Shown here piece by piece: positions 33,940-42,246 of a stretch of DNA of 64,000 nt. The stretch comes from JACVRW01 sp034664005. GTDB taxonomy: Bacteria > Actinomycetota > Thermoleophilia > Solirubrobacterales > Thermoleophilaceae. The DNA is taken from assembly GCA_034664005.1 (NCBI GenBank), contig JAXDIL010000169.1:3092-67091 (forward strand), in the 5' to 3' direction. Both the position numbers and the translations under genes were made by a program. Position 1 is the first letter of the stretch, and each line of letters begins with the position of its first letter. The notes beneath the pieces are model-generated. The model was given only the letters and a program-made list of their open reading frames with translations. It was not told the origin of the DNA and searched no databases.

Positions 33940-35109
33940 GTGGCAGCAGCCGTGAAAGTCGCGCCGGGCGTGCGCCCGCTGGATCCGCGCCGCGTCGACG
34001 CGGCCCTCGCCGCCGCGCTCGGGCTCCTCGCCCAAGCGGAGGTGTGGCTTACGCCCGCAGGCGAGGGCCAGCGCGTTTCGACCTCCCTCGCGGCGGCGGT
34101 GATGTGCGCCGCGCTCGTCTGGCGCCGGAGCGCCCCGCTCGTGGCCGCGCTCACGGTGGTGGTGGCCGTTGGGGTGCTCGGCACGGTCGAGGAGCTGCCC
34201 ACGGCGATCTTTCTCCTGCCGGTCACGCTCGTGGCGCTGTACTCGCTCGCCACGTACAACTCGGGCGAGCGCGCCGCTGCTGGGCTCGCGGCGGCGCTGG
34301 TCGTGCTCGGCGTCACGACGGCGAGGGACTCCGACGCCACCGTGACCGATCTGACCGCCCCCGCCCTGCTGTTCACCGCCGCCTGGGCGGTCGGGCGCGT
34401 CACACGGTCGCGCGGCGCGCGCACCGCGGCGCTCGAGCGCCGCACCGCCCGCCTTGAGGCCGAGCAGCAGGAGCGCGAGCGGACGGCTGCCGCGGCAGAG
34501 CGGGCCCGGATCGCCCGTGAGCTGCACGACATCGTCGCGCATCGGGTCAGCACGATCGTGATCCAGTCGGACTCCGGCCTCGCCACCGCGGACGAGCCGG
34601 AGCGCTCGCGGCAAGCGTTCGGCGCTATCGGCGAGTCGGGGCGGCAGGCGCTTGTGGAGCTCCGGCGCCTCCTGGGATTCCTGCGCGCCGACGGTCAGGC
34701 CACCGGCGTCGAGCCCCAACCCGGACTGGGCGGGGTGGCAGCCCTCATCGGAGAGATGGAGGGCGCCGGGCTGCGCGTGGACGCGCAGATCGACGAGTCC
34801 CTCGCGACGCTCTCCCCGGGGATCGACCTGGCCGCCTACCGGGTCCTCCAAGAGGGGCTCACGAACGCGCTTCGCCACGGAGACGGGAGAGCGCGAGTCA
34901 GCGTCCGGCGCGACGGGCAGACGCTATGCCTGGAGGTTCGCAACTGCCGATCGAGCTCGCCGCCGGCCGTTGCCGGTGCCGGGCAGGGGCTGCCGGGCAT
35001 GCGCGAGCGGGTGCGCCTCTTCGGCGGGGAGCTGTCGGCGGCGACGGCGAGCGACGAGTTCGTGCTGTCGATATGGCTCCCACTCGACCCGGAGGGGGCC
35101 GCGCAGTGA
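33940..35109 (+). CDS. Sensor histidine kinase, NarL-type (HisKA_3)
   Basis: A 389-residue kinase. The first 155 residues contain about five hydrophobic segments with little extracytoplasmic sequence, typical of membrane-embedded sensors. A coiled coil (about 160-185) leads to the HisKA_3 H-box ERARIARELHDIVAHRVS, with the phosphorylated histidine at about residue 196. The ATPase domain follows (QEGLTNALRHGDG and GQGLPGMRERVRLFGGEL). It starts with GTG and overlaps the regulator gene by GTGA, forming a two-component operon. Signal unknown; membrane-stress sensing is common in this group. Confidence 0.9.
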   Translation: MAAAVKVAPGVRPLDPRRVDAALAAALGLLAQAEVWLTPAGEGQRVSTSLAAAVMCAALVWRRSAPLVAALTVVVAVGVLGTVEELPTAIFLLPVTLVALYSLATYNSGERAAAGLAAALVVLGVTTARDSDATVTDLTAPALLFTAAWAVGRVTRSRGARTAALERRTARLEAEQQERERTAAAAERARIARELHDIVAHRVSTIVIQSDSGLATADEPERSRQAFGAIGESGRQALVELRRLLGFLRADGQATGVEPQPGLGGVAALIGEMEGAGLRVDAQIDESLATLSPGIDLAAYRVLQEGLTNALRHGDGRARVSVRRDGQTLCLEVRNCRSSSPPAVAGAGQGLPGMRERVRLFGGELSAATASDEFVLSIWLPLDPEGAAQ

Positions 35110-35783
35110 CTTCGGTGCTCGTCGTGGACGACCAGGAGCTCGTCCGGGCGGGATTGTGCACGGTGATCGACCGCCACGACGGCATCGACGTGGTCGGGGA
35201 CGCGGGCGACGGTCTGGCGGCGATTGAGGGGGCTAGGCGGCTGCGACCCGACGTTGTCCTGATGGACATACGGATGCCCGGGCTCGACGGGATTGCCGCC
35301 ACGCGCGAGATCACCGCGGCGAGCGCCTCCCCGCGCGTCCTCGTGCTTACGACGTTCGACCTCGACGAGTACGTCTACGAGGCACTGCGTGCCGGAGCCA
35401 GCGGATTCCTGCTCAAGGACACCCCGCCTGGCCGGCTCGCCGAGGCCATCCGCACGGTCGGCGATGGCGACGCACTACTCGCCCCCCAGATCACACGCCG
35501 GCTCGTGGAGCGCTTCGCCGCACCCCGCCCGGAGACGCCCGAGGCGCTTGGCGAGCTGACGGAGCGTGAGGTCGAGGTCCTGCGGCTGATCGCCCGCGGT
35601 CTCTCGAACGCCGAGATCGCGGCCGTGCTCGTGGTCAGCCTGCCAACCGTCAAGACCCACGTAGGCCGGATTCTCATGAAGCTCGGGCTGCGGGATCGCG
35701 TTCAGGCCGTGGTCCTCGCCTACGAGGCGGGGATCGTCGCCGCGGGCCGAGAAGGAGTCACCCCGGGGCAGCTCGACCGCTGA
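35106..35783 (+). CDS. NarL/FixJ-family response regulator
   Basis: A 225-residue response regulator paired with the upstream kinase. The receiver domain has D54 as phosphorylation site (VVLMDIRMPGLDG), VVDDQELVRAG at the start and the conserved lysine in GFLLKDTPP. The LuxR-type helix-turn-helix (about 155-210) reads LTEREVEVLRLIARGLSNAE and VKTHVGRILMKLGLRDR. GTG 35106 overlaps the kinase stop. Its 3' end abuts a tRNA-derived fragment: the stop codon lies about 25 bases before the repeated sequence. Confidence 0.93.
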   Translation: MTSVLVVDDQELVRAGLCTVIDRHDGIDVVGDAGDGLAAIEGARRLRPDVVLMDIRMPGLDGIAATREITAASASPRVLVLTTFDLDEYVYEALRAGASGFLLKDTPPGRLAEAIRTVGDGDALLAPQITRRLVERFAAPRPETPEALGELTEREVEVLRLIARGLSNAEIAAVLVVSLPTVKTHVGRILMKLGLRDRVQAVVLAYEAGIVAAGREGVTPGQLDR

Positions 35784-35804
35784 AAACGCACCGTCGACCA
35801 GCCC

Positions 35805-35829
35805 AGAGTTCGAATCTCTCCCCCTCCGC
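35805..35829 (+). repeat. tRNA 3'-end fragment, right copy of the direct repeat (candidate attR)
   Basis: This segment has a T-stem/loop remnant (AGAG TTCGAAT CTCT) and the acceptor 3' half CCCCTCCG. Bases 35808-35829 match tRNA-Ser(CGA) 14342-14363 at 21 of 22 positions, in the same orientation. No 5' acceptor, D arm or proper anticodon arm can be found upstream, where the response regulator gene ends, so this is a fragment, not a gene. The weaker similarity may reach back through CCGTCGACC toward the variable arm. Confidence 0.6.
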
Positions 35830-35869
35830 CTTCGTTTGCCGAGCGGCCGGGTGCGGGTACGAGGCGGAT

Positions 35870-37225
35870 GTGCCTCCTCCGCGCTCGCGTCGCCTGGCCC
35901 TGCTCGTCGTGGTGGTCGCGTTCTGTGGCGGCGCGGCGTCCGCGCAGGCGGCGGGGCCGGTCTACGTCGCGCTCGGTGATTCGTACACCTCGGCGCCGCT
36001 CGTGCCGAACCAGCACGGCGACCCGCCCGACTGCGGCCGCTCGGACCACAACTATCCGTCGCTCGTGGCCGCGGCGCTCGAGATCGGGACGTTCGTCGAC
36101 GTGAGCTGTGGCAGCGCCCAGACGAAGCACATGACGGAGCCGCAGACCGACCTGCCGCTCGGCGGCACGAATCCGCCGCAGTTCGACGCGCTGCGCGCCG
36201 ACGCGGACCTCGTGACGGTGGGCATCGGCGGCAACGACGCCGGGCTCGTCGGTGTCGCCGAGAAGTGCGCCGAGCTGGGCGCCACGAACCCGAACGGCAC
36301 CGCCTGCCGCGACTACTGGGCGCCCGGCGGAAACGACCAGGTCGCGGCCAAGATCGAGGCGACCAAGCCCAAGATCGCCGCCGTGCTCCAGGGCATCCAC
36401 CAGCGCGCGCCGCACGCGCGCGTGGCGATCGTCGGCTATCCGGACGTCCTGCCGAAGAACGGCGGGAGCTGCTACCCGATGGTCCCGCTGAGCCCCGACG
36501 ACATCCGCTACATCGACGAGCTGATCGTTCGCATCAACACCATGATCGCCGGCCAGGCAGCGGCGAACGACGCGGACTTCGTAGACACCTACAGGGACAG
36601 TGGCGGCCACGATGTCTGCAAGGTGCCGCCCGAGCGCTGGTTCGAGGGCGTCGTTCCCACCGAGCCCGCCTATCCGCTGCACCCGAACGGCAAGGGCGAG
36701 GCGAGCATGGCGCGCTCCGCCATCGCGGTGCTGAGCCGCCCGCGCAGCAGCGGACCCGGCGGCTCAACAGGAGCCCACCGGGGCTGCCTCGCGCGCCGCG
36801 CCACGCTCGGCAGGAACGGGCTCGGGCGGATCCGGCTCGGCTTCACGCGCGCGCGGTTGCTCCTCGTGCGCGTGGATCCCGTCACGCGTACGCCCGACTC
36901 GTTCCGCTACTGCACGAAGGGCGGGAGCGGGCCCGTCACGGCCGTCTTCTCGAGTCGCGGGACGAGCGGCCGGGTTGAGCTCGTGGTCACGGGCTCGCCG
37001 CGCCACGTGAGCCGCCGCGTACACCGCGGCTCGTCCGCCGCCGCCCTGGAGCGCGCCTACCCGCACCGCCGCCGGATCGCCGGCGGTCTCTTCCGCGCGT
37101 CGCGGCGGAGCCAGCGGATCTTCGGCGTCGCGCGCGGGCGGGTGACGGTCGCCGGCGTCGCCTCGGAGGGTCTGCTGCGCCACCCGCGCCGGCTCCTGCG
37201 CGCTCTTCAAGTGGCATTGCACTAG
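35870..37225 (+). CDS. Secreted SGNH/GDSL-type esterase
   Basis: A 451-residue secreted protein. A signal peptide (RRLALLVVVVAFCGGAASAQ) precedes the SGNH domain: YVALGDSYTS (block I, catalytic serine), VTVGIGGNDAG (block III) and YPLHPNGKGEASM (block V, catalytic histidine). It resembles the single-domain actinobacterial lipases/esterases, with several cysteines likely in disulphides. About 150 residues after the catalytic domain form an arginine-rich C-terminal extension of unknown role (GCLARRATLGRNGLGRIRLG). GTG 35870 is the start. Substrate unknown; acyl esters are likely. Confidence 0.87.
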   Translation: MPPPRSRRLALLVVVVAFCGGAASAQAAGPVYVALGDSYTSAPLVPNQHGDPPDCGRSDHNYPSLVAAALEIGTFVDVSCGSAQTKHMTEPQTDLPLGGTNPPQFDALRADADLVTVGIGGNDAGLVGVAEKCAELGATNPNGTACRDYWAPGGNDQVAAKIEATKPKIAAVLQGIHQRAPHARVAIVGYPDVLPKNGGSCYPMVPLSPDDIRYIDELIVRINTMIAGQAAANDADFVDTYRDSGGHDVCKVPPERWFEGVVPTEPAYPLHPNGKGEASMARSAIAVLSRPRSSGPGGSTGAHRGCLARRATLGRNGLGRIRLGFTRARLLLVRVDPVTRTPDSFRYCTKGGSGPVTAVFSSRGTSGRVELVVTGSPRHVSRRVHRGSSAAALERAYPHRRRIAGGLFRASRRSQRIFGVARGRVTVAGVASEGLLRHPRRLLRALQVALH

Positions 37226-37252
37226 CCCACGGGTTTATGCTCGACGGGCCCC

Positions 37253-40048
37253 ATGGGACTCGCAAGGCCCAGGCTCCTCGCAGTGCTCACGTGCCTCGCC
37301 GCGGTCGGGCTCGTCGGCGGCCCCGCTGACGCGCTCGCGGCCAAGAAGCCGACGGCGAAGTCGGCGCTCAAGACGCTCGTGAAGCAGACGGGCAAGCTGC
37401 CCGCGAAGTCCGCGCCCGCCTCGAAGCGCCGGCAGCTCAAGCAGATCGCAAAGCATGCCCGCGCGGCCGCGCGCGGCAACCCATGCTCGTCCGTGCACGC
37501 GCTAGCGCAGTTCCGGCGCGTCCTGGCACGCGTGAAGCTGAAGAGGAACAAGCGGAGCCGCGCGGCGCACCGGCTGGCAGCGCTCGGCCCGGCCTCGCTC
37601 GACGCGAGCCGCCTCCTCCTCGCCAACAAGCGAACGCGCAGGTGTGGCGGCGGCATCAAGCTGGGCCCGAAGAAGAACCCCAAGGTCAAGATCCTGGCGA
37701 ACACCACCAGGAAGCTGCGCGTGCGCGTTCAGCTCCCGGAGCTCCGCTTCGGGGCGCGCCAGGCGGGTGGGCAGGCCTGGACTCAGCTGTCGCTACCCGG
37801 AACGGATGCGCCGAGCAAGCCTGGAACGCCCGGCATCCCGGTGGTGAGCAACTTCCTGGCCGTTCCGGACGGCGCGAAGCTGAAGATCAAGACGAACGAC
37901 GTGGACAAGGTCGTGATCGAGGGGGTCGACGTGTTCCCCGCGCAGCCCGACCCCGTGGACGAGGACACCGAAGCACCCAACTTCCTGGCGCCCCCCTTCG
38001 CCGACGCGCCGTTCACGCTCAACAGGAACTCCTACAACCACGACGGACCGATCCCGGCCAAGCCGGCCGACGCGGACATGCTCGGCCAGGCCCGTGACCT
38101 GACGCTCGGCGCCCTCCAGATTCCGGCGGCCCAGTACAACCCTGAATCGAAGAAGCTCACCGTCCTCAAGTCCGTCGACGTGACGCTCACGTTCGCGGGC
38201 GGGACGCACACCTTCAGCGACGAGCTGAGGAACCCGTGGGAGCAGTTCCAGCGCCGACTGGGAGCGATGCTCCTGAACGATCGCCTGCTGAGGCGGTTCG
38301 ACGTGCGCGAGATCATCCGCCGCTGCGGCGAGGAGATGCTCGTGATCACGAACCCCGCGACGGTGAACGCCGCGAACTCGTTCGCGGCCGCCCGCAGCGC
38401 AGCGGGCATCCGGACGAGGGTGTTCCAGACCGGCCCGGCCCCCGGCGGGATCGGATCCACTCCGGCCGAGATCCAGTCCTTCATCCGCGGCCGCGTGAAC
38501 AACCGCACGCTGTGCATCCGGCCCAGTTACGTGACGATCCTGGGCGACGACGACCTCGTGCCGACCTTCCCGGGCATCAACGGCATCCCGTCCGACCTCC
38601 CTTACTCGATGCGCAACGACCTCGACGAGCTCCCGGACATCGCCGTGGGCCGGATCATCGGCAACGACCTGCCTGCCATCCAGACGGCGGTCAACAAGAT
38701 CATCAGCTACGAGAACTCGCCCCCGTCGGGGCCGTGGCTCCACCGCGCCGCGATCGCAGCCCAGTTCCAGGACGACGACAACAACGGCCAGGAGAACCGC
38801 ACCTTCATCCAGTTCGCCGAGACGCTCCGCAGCGCGCTCGTCGCCCACCGCGAGTCGGTGAACCGCGTCTACGGCGAGCATCCGGGGAACAACCCGCAGA
38901 AGTTCAACGACGGCACGGACCTGCCCGCGGACCTGAAGAAGCCGGCCTTCGCCTGGAACGGGACGGGCGCCGATGTGACGGCGGCCTGGAACGAGGGCCG
39001 CTTCCTGATGGTCCACCGCGACCACGGCTACAGCGACGGCTGGGGCACTCCCTCGTACGGGACGGCGAATGTCCAGGCCTTGACGAACGGAGCGATGCTT
39101 CCGGTGCTCATGAGCGTCAACTGCTCGAGTGCCGCCTACGACTACGACGAGACCTCGTTCGTGGGGGAGGCGCTCGTGAAGGCGAACGGCGGCGCCGTCG
39201 GGGCATTCGGCGACACGCGCGACTCCCCGACCTGGCACAACACCCAGATAGCGCTCGGCTTTGCAGACGGGCTGCTCCCGTTCGTTCTCCCGAGCGAGGG
39301 GCCGGCCACACGCCAGCGCACGGGCGACGCCCTCATCAACGGAAAGCTCCGCCTGGCCGGGCTCGCTCCGCCGGCCACCGACGGCAGCACCCGCAACGAG
39401 CTCTACCTGTGGCACTACTTCGGCGACCCGACGATGCAGATGTGGGGCGCGCGCGACCCGCTCGTACTCGACGTAGCCCAATTCGCCGCCGTATTCCAGA
39501 AGGCGGTCGTCGATCCGCCGCCGGGCGACCCGCCGCCGTACTGGGTCGTCGTGACCCTGCCGAAGGGGCTGAACGGGCAGACGATCAGCGTGCTGCACAA
39601 CGGAGAGGTGCTCGGCAAGGCGGTCGTCTCCGGTGACCAGGCCCGGATCCCGGCCTCGCTCGCCGACGGCTCGAAGCCATCCGGCCAGCTCCAGGTCGCG
39701 ATGGAGGCCGACGGCTACAAGCCGGTCACGATCGACGTGCAGAACGAGGAGCCGAAGGCCGAGACGTCGATCTCCGGGGACTGCTCCGGCGGCAGCGGGA
39801 CCAACGATCCGATGTTCATGACCGGGACGCTGTCCGGCCCGCCCCCCGGATCGACCGTGACGGTCACGTACGAGCATCCGTCGTCCGACACCACCCACAC
39901 CGAGACGACCACGACCAACGCTGAGGGCCAGTACCAGACCTCGTACGTCGGCAACCAGGCCGGTGACTGGTTCATCACCGCCCGCTACGCGGGCACCGAT
40001 CAGTACGCGCCGTCGCAGACGGCCCCGTGCGAGATCAACTCCGGCTAG
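37253..40048 (+). CDS. Secreted gingipain-like peptidase (C25 family)
   Basis: A 931-residue secreted protein. Signal peptide at residues 1-30 (LLAVLTCLAAVGLVGGPADA); a lysine/arginine-rich segment (31-150); a propeptide-like region (about 150-345); then a C25-like caspase-fold domain (about 350-740). Candidate catalytic residues are H591 in MVHRDHGYSDG and C624 in SVNCSSAAYDYDETSF. The sequence GDDDLVPTFPGING and DIAVGRIIGNDLPAIQT are also typical. The C-terminus has a strand-rich domain and an Ig/Cna-like repeat (VTVTYEHPSSDTTHTE). Gingipain homologues are mainly known in Bacteroidetes; here it may degrade or process extracellular proteins. Confidence 0.78.
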   Translation: MGLARPRLLAVLTCLAAVGLVGGPADALAAKKPTAKSALKTLVKQTGKLPAKSAPASKRRQLKQIAKHARAAARGNPCSSVHALAQFRRVLARVKLKRNKRSRAAHRLAALGPASLDASRLLLANKRTRRCGGGIKLGPKKNPKVKILANTTRKLRVRVQLPELRFGARQAGGQAWTQLSLPGTDAPSKPGTPGIPVVSNFLAVPDGAKLKIKTNDVDKVVIEGVDVFPAQPDPVDEDTEAPNFLAPPFADAPFTLNRNSYNHDGPIPAKPADADMLGQARDLTLGALQIPAAQYNPESKKLTVLKSVDVTLTFAGGTHTFSDELRNPWEQFQRRLGAMLLNDRLLRRFDVREIIRRCGEEMLVITNPATVNAANSFAAARSAAGIRTRVFQTGPAPGGIGSTPAEIQSFIRGRVNNRTLCIRPSYVTILGDDDLVPTFPGINGIPSDLPYSMRNDLDELPDIAVGRIIGNDLPAIQTAVNKIISYENSPPSGPWLHRAAIAAQFQDDDNNGQENRTFIQFAETLRSALVAHRESVNRVYGEHPGNNPQKFNDGTDLPADLKKPAFAWNGTGADVTAAWNEGRFLMVHRDHGYSDGWGTPSYGTANVQALTNGAMLPVLMSVNCSSAAYDYDETSFVGEALVKANGGAVGAFGDTRDSPTWHNTQIALGFADGLLPFVLPSEGPATRQRTGDALINGKLRLAGLAPPATDGSTRNELYLWHYFGDPTMQMWGARDPLVLDVAQFAAVFQKAVVDPPPGDPPPYWVVVTLPKGLNGQTISVLHNGEVLGKAVVSGDQARIPASLADGSKPSGQLQVAMEADGYKPVTIDVQNEEPKAETSISGDCSGGSGTNDPMFMTGTLSGPPPGSTVTVTYEHPSSDTTHTETTTTNAEGQYQTSYVGNQAGDWFITARYAGTDQYAPSQTAPCEINSG

Positions 40049-40135
40049 CCGGTCACAGACTTTTCACTCGCGGACCGGCGCTCCGAACGAGCGCTCGCCT
40101 GGTATCTCAGGCGCCCGCGCGGGTAAGGGGTGCTC

Positions 40136-40306
40136 ATGGAGCACGAGGAGCAGGCTGACCGCATGGAAGAGGACGCCGAGCGCATGGAGGAGCACTCCGA
40201 GCAGCTCGGCGAGCGAATCGATGACGTCCAGAGCGACTGGGAGCAGAAGGAGCAGGACGCCTCCGTCCCGGGAGCCCAGCCGGACCCGGACCAGGAGGAC
40301 GAATGA
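40136..40306 (+). CDS. Small acidic coiled-coil protein
   Basis: A 56-residue frame starting MEHEEQADRMEEDAERMEEH, strongly acidic, with a heptad-like first half and a proline-containing tail (GAQPDPDQEDE). Codon bias fits the genome. ATG 40136 lies behind GGTAAGGGG as a ribosome binding site. It overlaps the next small gene by ATGA, an arrangement unlikely by chance. Function unknown. Confidence 0.7.
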   Translation: MEHEEQADRMEEDAERMEEHSEQLGERIDDVQSDWEQKEQDASVPGAQPDPDQEDE

Positions 40307-40464
40307 CCGAGACGCCCGAACGCTCGGACCAGCTGCCGGAGGAGAACCCGGCGGAGGTCGTCGAAGACGACGCCCCTGGGGAGAAGGGCACGGACAGCCC
40401 GGGAGTGCCCGGCGAGGAGGAGACGAGCACCGGCAACCCCGATGCCGCCGGCGCCGAGGAGTAG
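40303..40464 (+). CDS. Small acidic, probably disordered protein
   Basis: A 53-residue frame starting MTETPERSDQLPEENPAEVV, rich in Glu, Pro, Gly and Asp, with no hydrophobic core, so probably disordered. It starts in an ATGA overlap with the preceding small gene, so the two are likely coupled. It ends 37 bases before the zincin gene. Function unknown; a solvent- or stress-related role is only a guess. Confidence 0.65.
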   Translation: MTETPERSDQLPEENPAEVVEDDAPGEKGTDSPGVPGEEETSTGNPDAAGAEE

Positions 40465-40501
40465 CACGGACTGCTGCTGACCGGTTGCGTAACCTCGAAG
40501 C

Positions 40502-41074
40502 GTGGACACGTTTCGGGGGCCGCTGAAGGCGGGCCTTGCGGCGCTCTTCGCCGTCGGGCTCCTGCTGATGTTCGTCAATCCGCCGTCGCTGAGCGGCGCC
40601 GAGGGACTCCTGGTGCTCGCCGGGGGCGCCGTGGCCCTGTTCCTCCTGGTGGCCTGGATGAGCGTCGCCCTGAGCGGGAGCGACTCGATGCCGGAGCACG
40701 AGTTCGAGCGGCTCGTGCGGCGCAGCGAGGAGCTGGCCGCGGACCCCGAGCTGCGCACGTACGCCGACGAGTTCGACCTGCTCGTGGCGGAGGCGATCGA
40801 CCGCCTGCCCGAGGAGTTCCAGCGGCTGCTCGACGACATGCCGGTTGTGGTGTCGCAGCTCGGCGCGGAGAACCGGGCGTACGGCCACTACTTCGGCGAC
40901 ACGGTCGCGCGCGACAACTATCCGGACCGGATCGTCCTCTACCAGGACACGCTCGAGCGTGACTTCGGACACGACGCCGACCTGCTGCGGGCACAGGTCG
41001 AGCGGACGCTACGCCACGAGCTGGCCCACCATCTGGGGTGGCACGAGCGCGGGGTGCAAGACCTCGGCCTCTAG
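40502..41074 (+). CDS. Membrane-anchored metallopeptidase-like (zincin) protein
   Basis: A 190-residue protein with two N-terminal hydrophobic helices (about residues 10-26 and 35-56), then a soluble domain carrying an HExxH zinc motif, HELAHHLGWHE (H172, E173, H176, third ligand probably H181). It matches the small actinobacterial metallopeptidase family often annotated as possibly zinc-dependent (PF06262-like): the DMPVVVSQLG strand precedes the motif. Start GTG 40502. The last four bases overlap the convergent dehydrogenase gene. Substrate unknown. Confidence 0.8.
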   Translation: MDTFRGPLKAGLAALFAVGLLLMFVNPPSLSGAEGLLVLAGGAVALFLLVAWMSVALSGSDSMPEHEFERLVRRSEELAADPELRTYADEFDLLVAEAIDRLPEEFQRLLDDMPVVVSQLGAENRAYGHYFGDTVARDNYPDRIVLYQDTLERDFGHDADLLRAQVERTLRHELAHHLGWHERGVQDLGL

Positions 41075-42246
41075 GGGTGCAGGACCACCTTCTCGCAGCG
41101 GTCCTCCTTGTTCTTGAACATCTCGTAGCCGCGCGGCGTGTCGTCGAGGTTCAGCTCGTGGGTGATCACGAAGCTCGGGTCGATCTCCCCGTTCTCGATC
41201 CGCTCGAGCAGCGGACGCAGGTACTTGTGCACGTGGCACTGGCCCATCTTGAACGTGAGCGACCTGTTCATCGCAGCCCCCAGCGGGAACTTGTCGACGA
41301 GCCCGCCGTAGGCACCGATGATCGAGATGGTGCCGCCGTTGCGGCAGCTCATGATCGCCTCGCGCAGCGCATGCGGCCGGTCCATCTCCATGCGTGTGGC
41401 CTGCTTGACGCGGTCATACGCGTGAAGCGCCACGTGCGAGTGGTGGCCCTCCATGCCCACGGCGTCGATGCAGGCATCTGGCCCGCGACCGCCCGTGATC
41501 TCGTTGAGAGTGGCCCCGACGTCGGCCTCCTCGTAGTCGATGACGTCGTCCGCCCCCGCCTGGTCTCGGGCCATGTCGAGCCGGTAGGCGAAGCGGTCGA
41601 TCGCTATCACGCGCTCCGCGCCGAGCAGCTTGGCGCTCGCGATCGCGAACTGGCCGACCGGGCCCGCGCCCCACACCGCGATCACGTCGCCCGGCTTGAT
41701 GTCGCACATGTCCGCGCCCATGTAGCCGGTGGGGAAGATGTCGGACAGGAACAGCACGCTCTGGTCGGGCAGGTCGTTCTCGATCTTGATCGGCCCGACG
41801 TCCGCGAACGGGACGCGGGCGTACTCCGCCTGCCCGCCGGCGTAGCCGCCGAGCATGTGCGTGTAGCCGAAGATCCCGGACGGTGAGCGCCCCATCATCT
41901 TCTCGGCGAGCCCCGCGTTCGGGTTCGAGTTCTCGCAAACCGAATACAGCTCGTTCTGGCAGGCGTTGCAGTTGCCGCAGGCAATCGGGAACGGCACCAC
42001 CACCCGGTCGCCGACGCTGAGGTTGTCCACGTCGCGACCGGTCTCCACGACCTCACCCATGAACTCGTGGCCCAGGATGTCGCCGCTCTTCATCGTCGGC
42101 ATGTAGCCGTTGTACATGTGGAGGTCCGACCCGCAGATCGCCGTGGAGGTGATCCTCACGATCGCGTCGCGCGAGTTGAGGATCTTCGGATCCGGGACGT
42201 TCTCCACCTGAACCGTGTTCCTGCCTGACCAGACGTTGGCCCTCAT
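41071..42246 (-). CDS. Zinc-dependent alcohol dehydrogenase
   Basis: A 391-residue medium-chain dehydrogenase. The catalytic zinc site is CGSDLHMYNG (Cys and His) with GHEFMGEV; the structural zinc cysteines lie in CGNCNACQNELYSVCEN, and the NAD site is VWGAGPVGQFAIASAKLLGA. The size and the insert around SGIFGYTHMLGGYAGGQAEY resemble the glutathione-independent formaldehyde dehydrogenase-like group. It probably oxidises an alcohol or an aldehyde hydrate in the cytoplasm. ATG 42246 overlaps the SRPBCC gene stop, so the two form an operon. Confidence 0.9.
   Translation of the reverse strand: MRANVWSGRNTVQVENVPDPKILNSRDAIVRITSTAICGSDLHMYNGYMPTMKSGDILGHEFMGEVVETGRDVDNLSVGDRVVVPFPIACGNCNACQNELYSVCENSNPNAGLAEKMMGRSPSGIFGYTHMLGGYAGGQAEYARVPFADVGPIKIENDLPDQSVLFLSDIFPTGYMGADMCDIKPGDVIAVWGAGPVGQFAIASAKLLGAERVIAIDRFAYRLDMARDQAGADDVIDYEEADVGATLNEITGGRGPDACIDAVGMEGHHSHVALHAYDRVKQATRMEMDRPHALREAIMSCRNGGTISIIGAYGGLVDKFPLGAAMNRSLTFKMGQCHVHKYLRPLLERIENGEIDPSFVITHELNLDDTPRGYEMFKNKEDRCEKVVLHP

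Noticed and set aside
35740..35829. A complete tRNA gene at 35.8 kb
   Set aside because: The T arm and 3' acceptor half are visible, but no 5' acceptor pairing, D arm or normal anticodon arm can be found at a proper distance, and the T-stem has a mismatch. Treated as a fragment.
37793..39898. A 700-residue minus-strand open frame inside the C25 gene
   Set aside because: It is antisense to a gene with a signal peptide and clear domains, and its composition (V, R, G, H runs) is typical of reverse-frame shadows in GC-rich DNA.
40078..40094. GCGCTC-CGAAC-GAGCGC hairpin after the C25 gene as terminator
   Set aside because: The stem is only six pairs in a GC-rich gap with no T run, so it is too weak to list as a feature.
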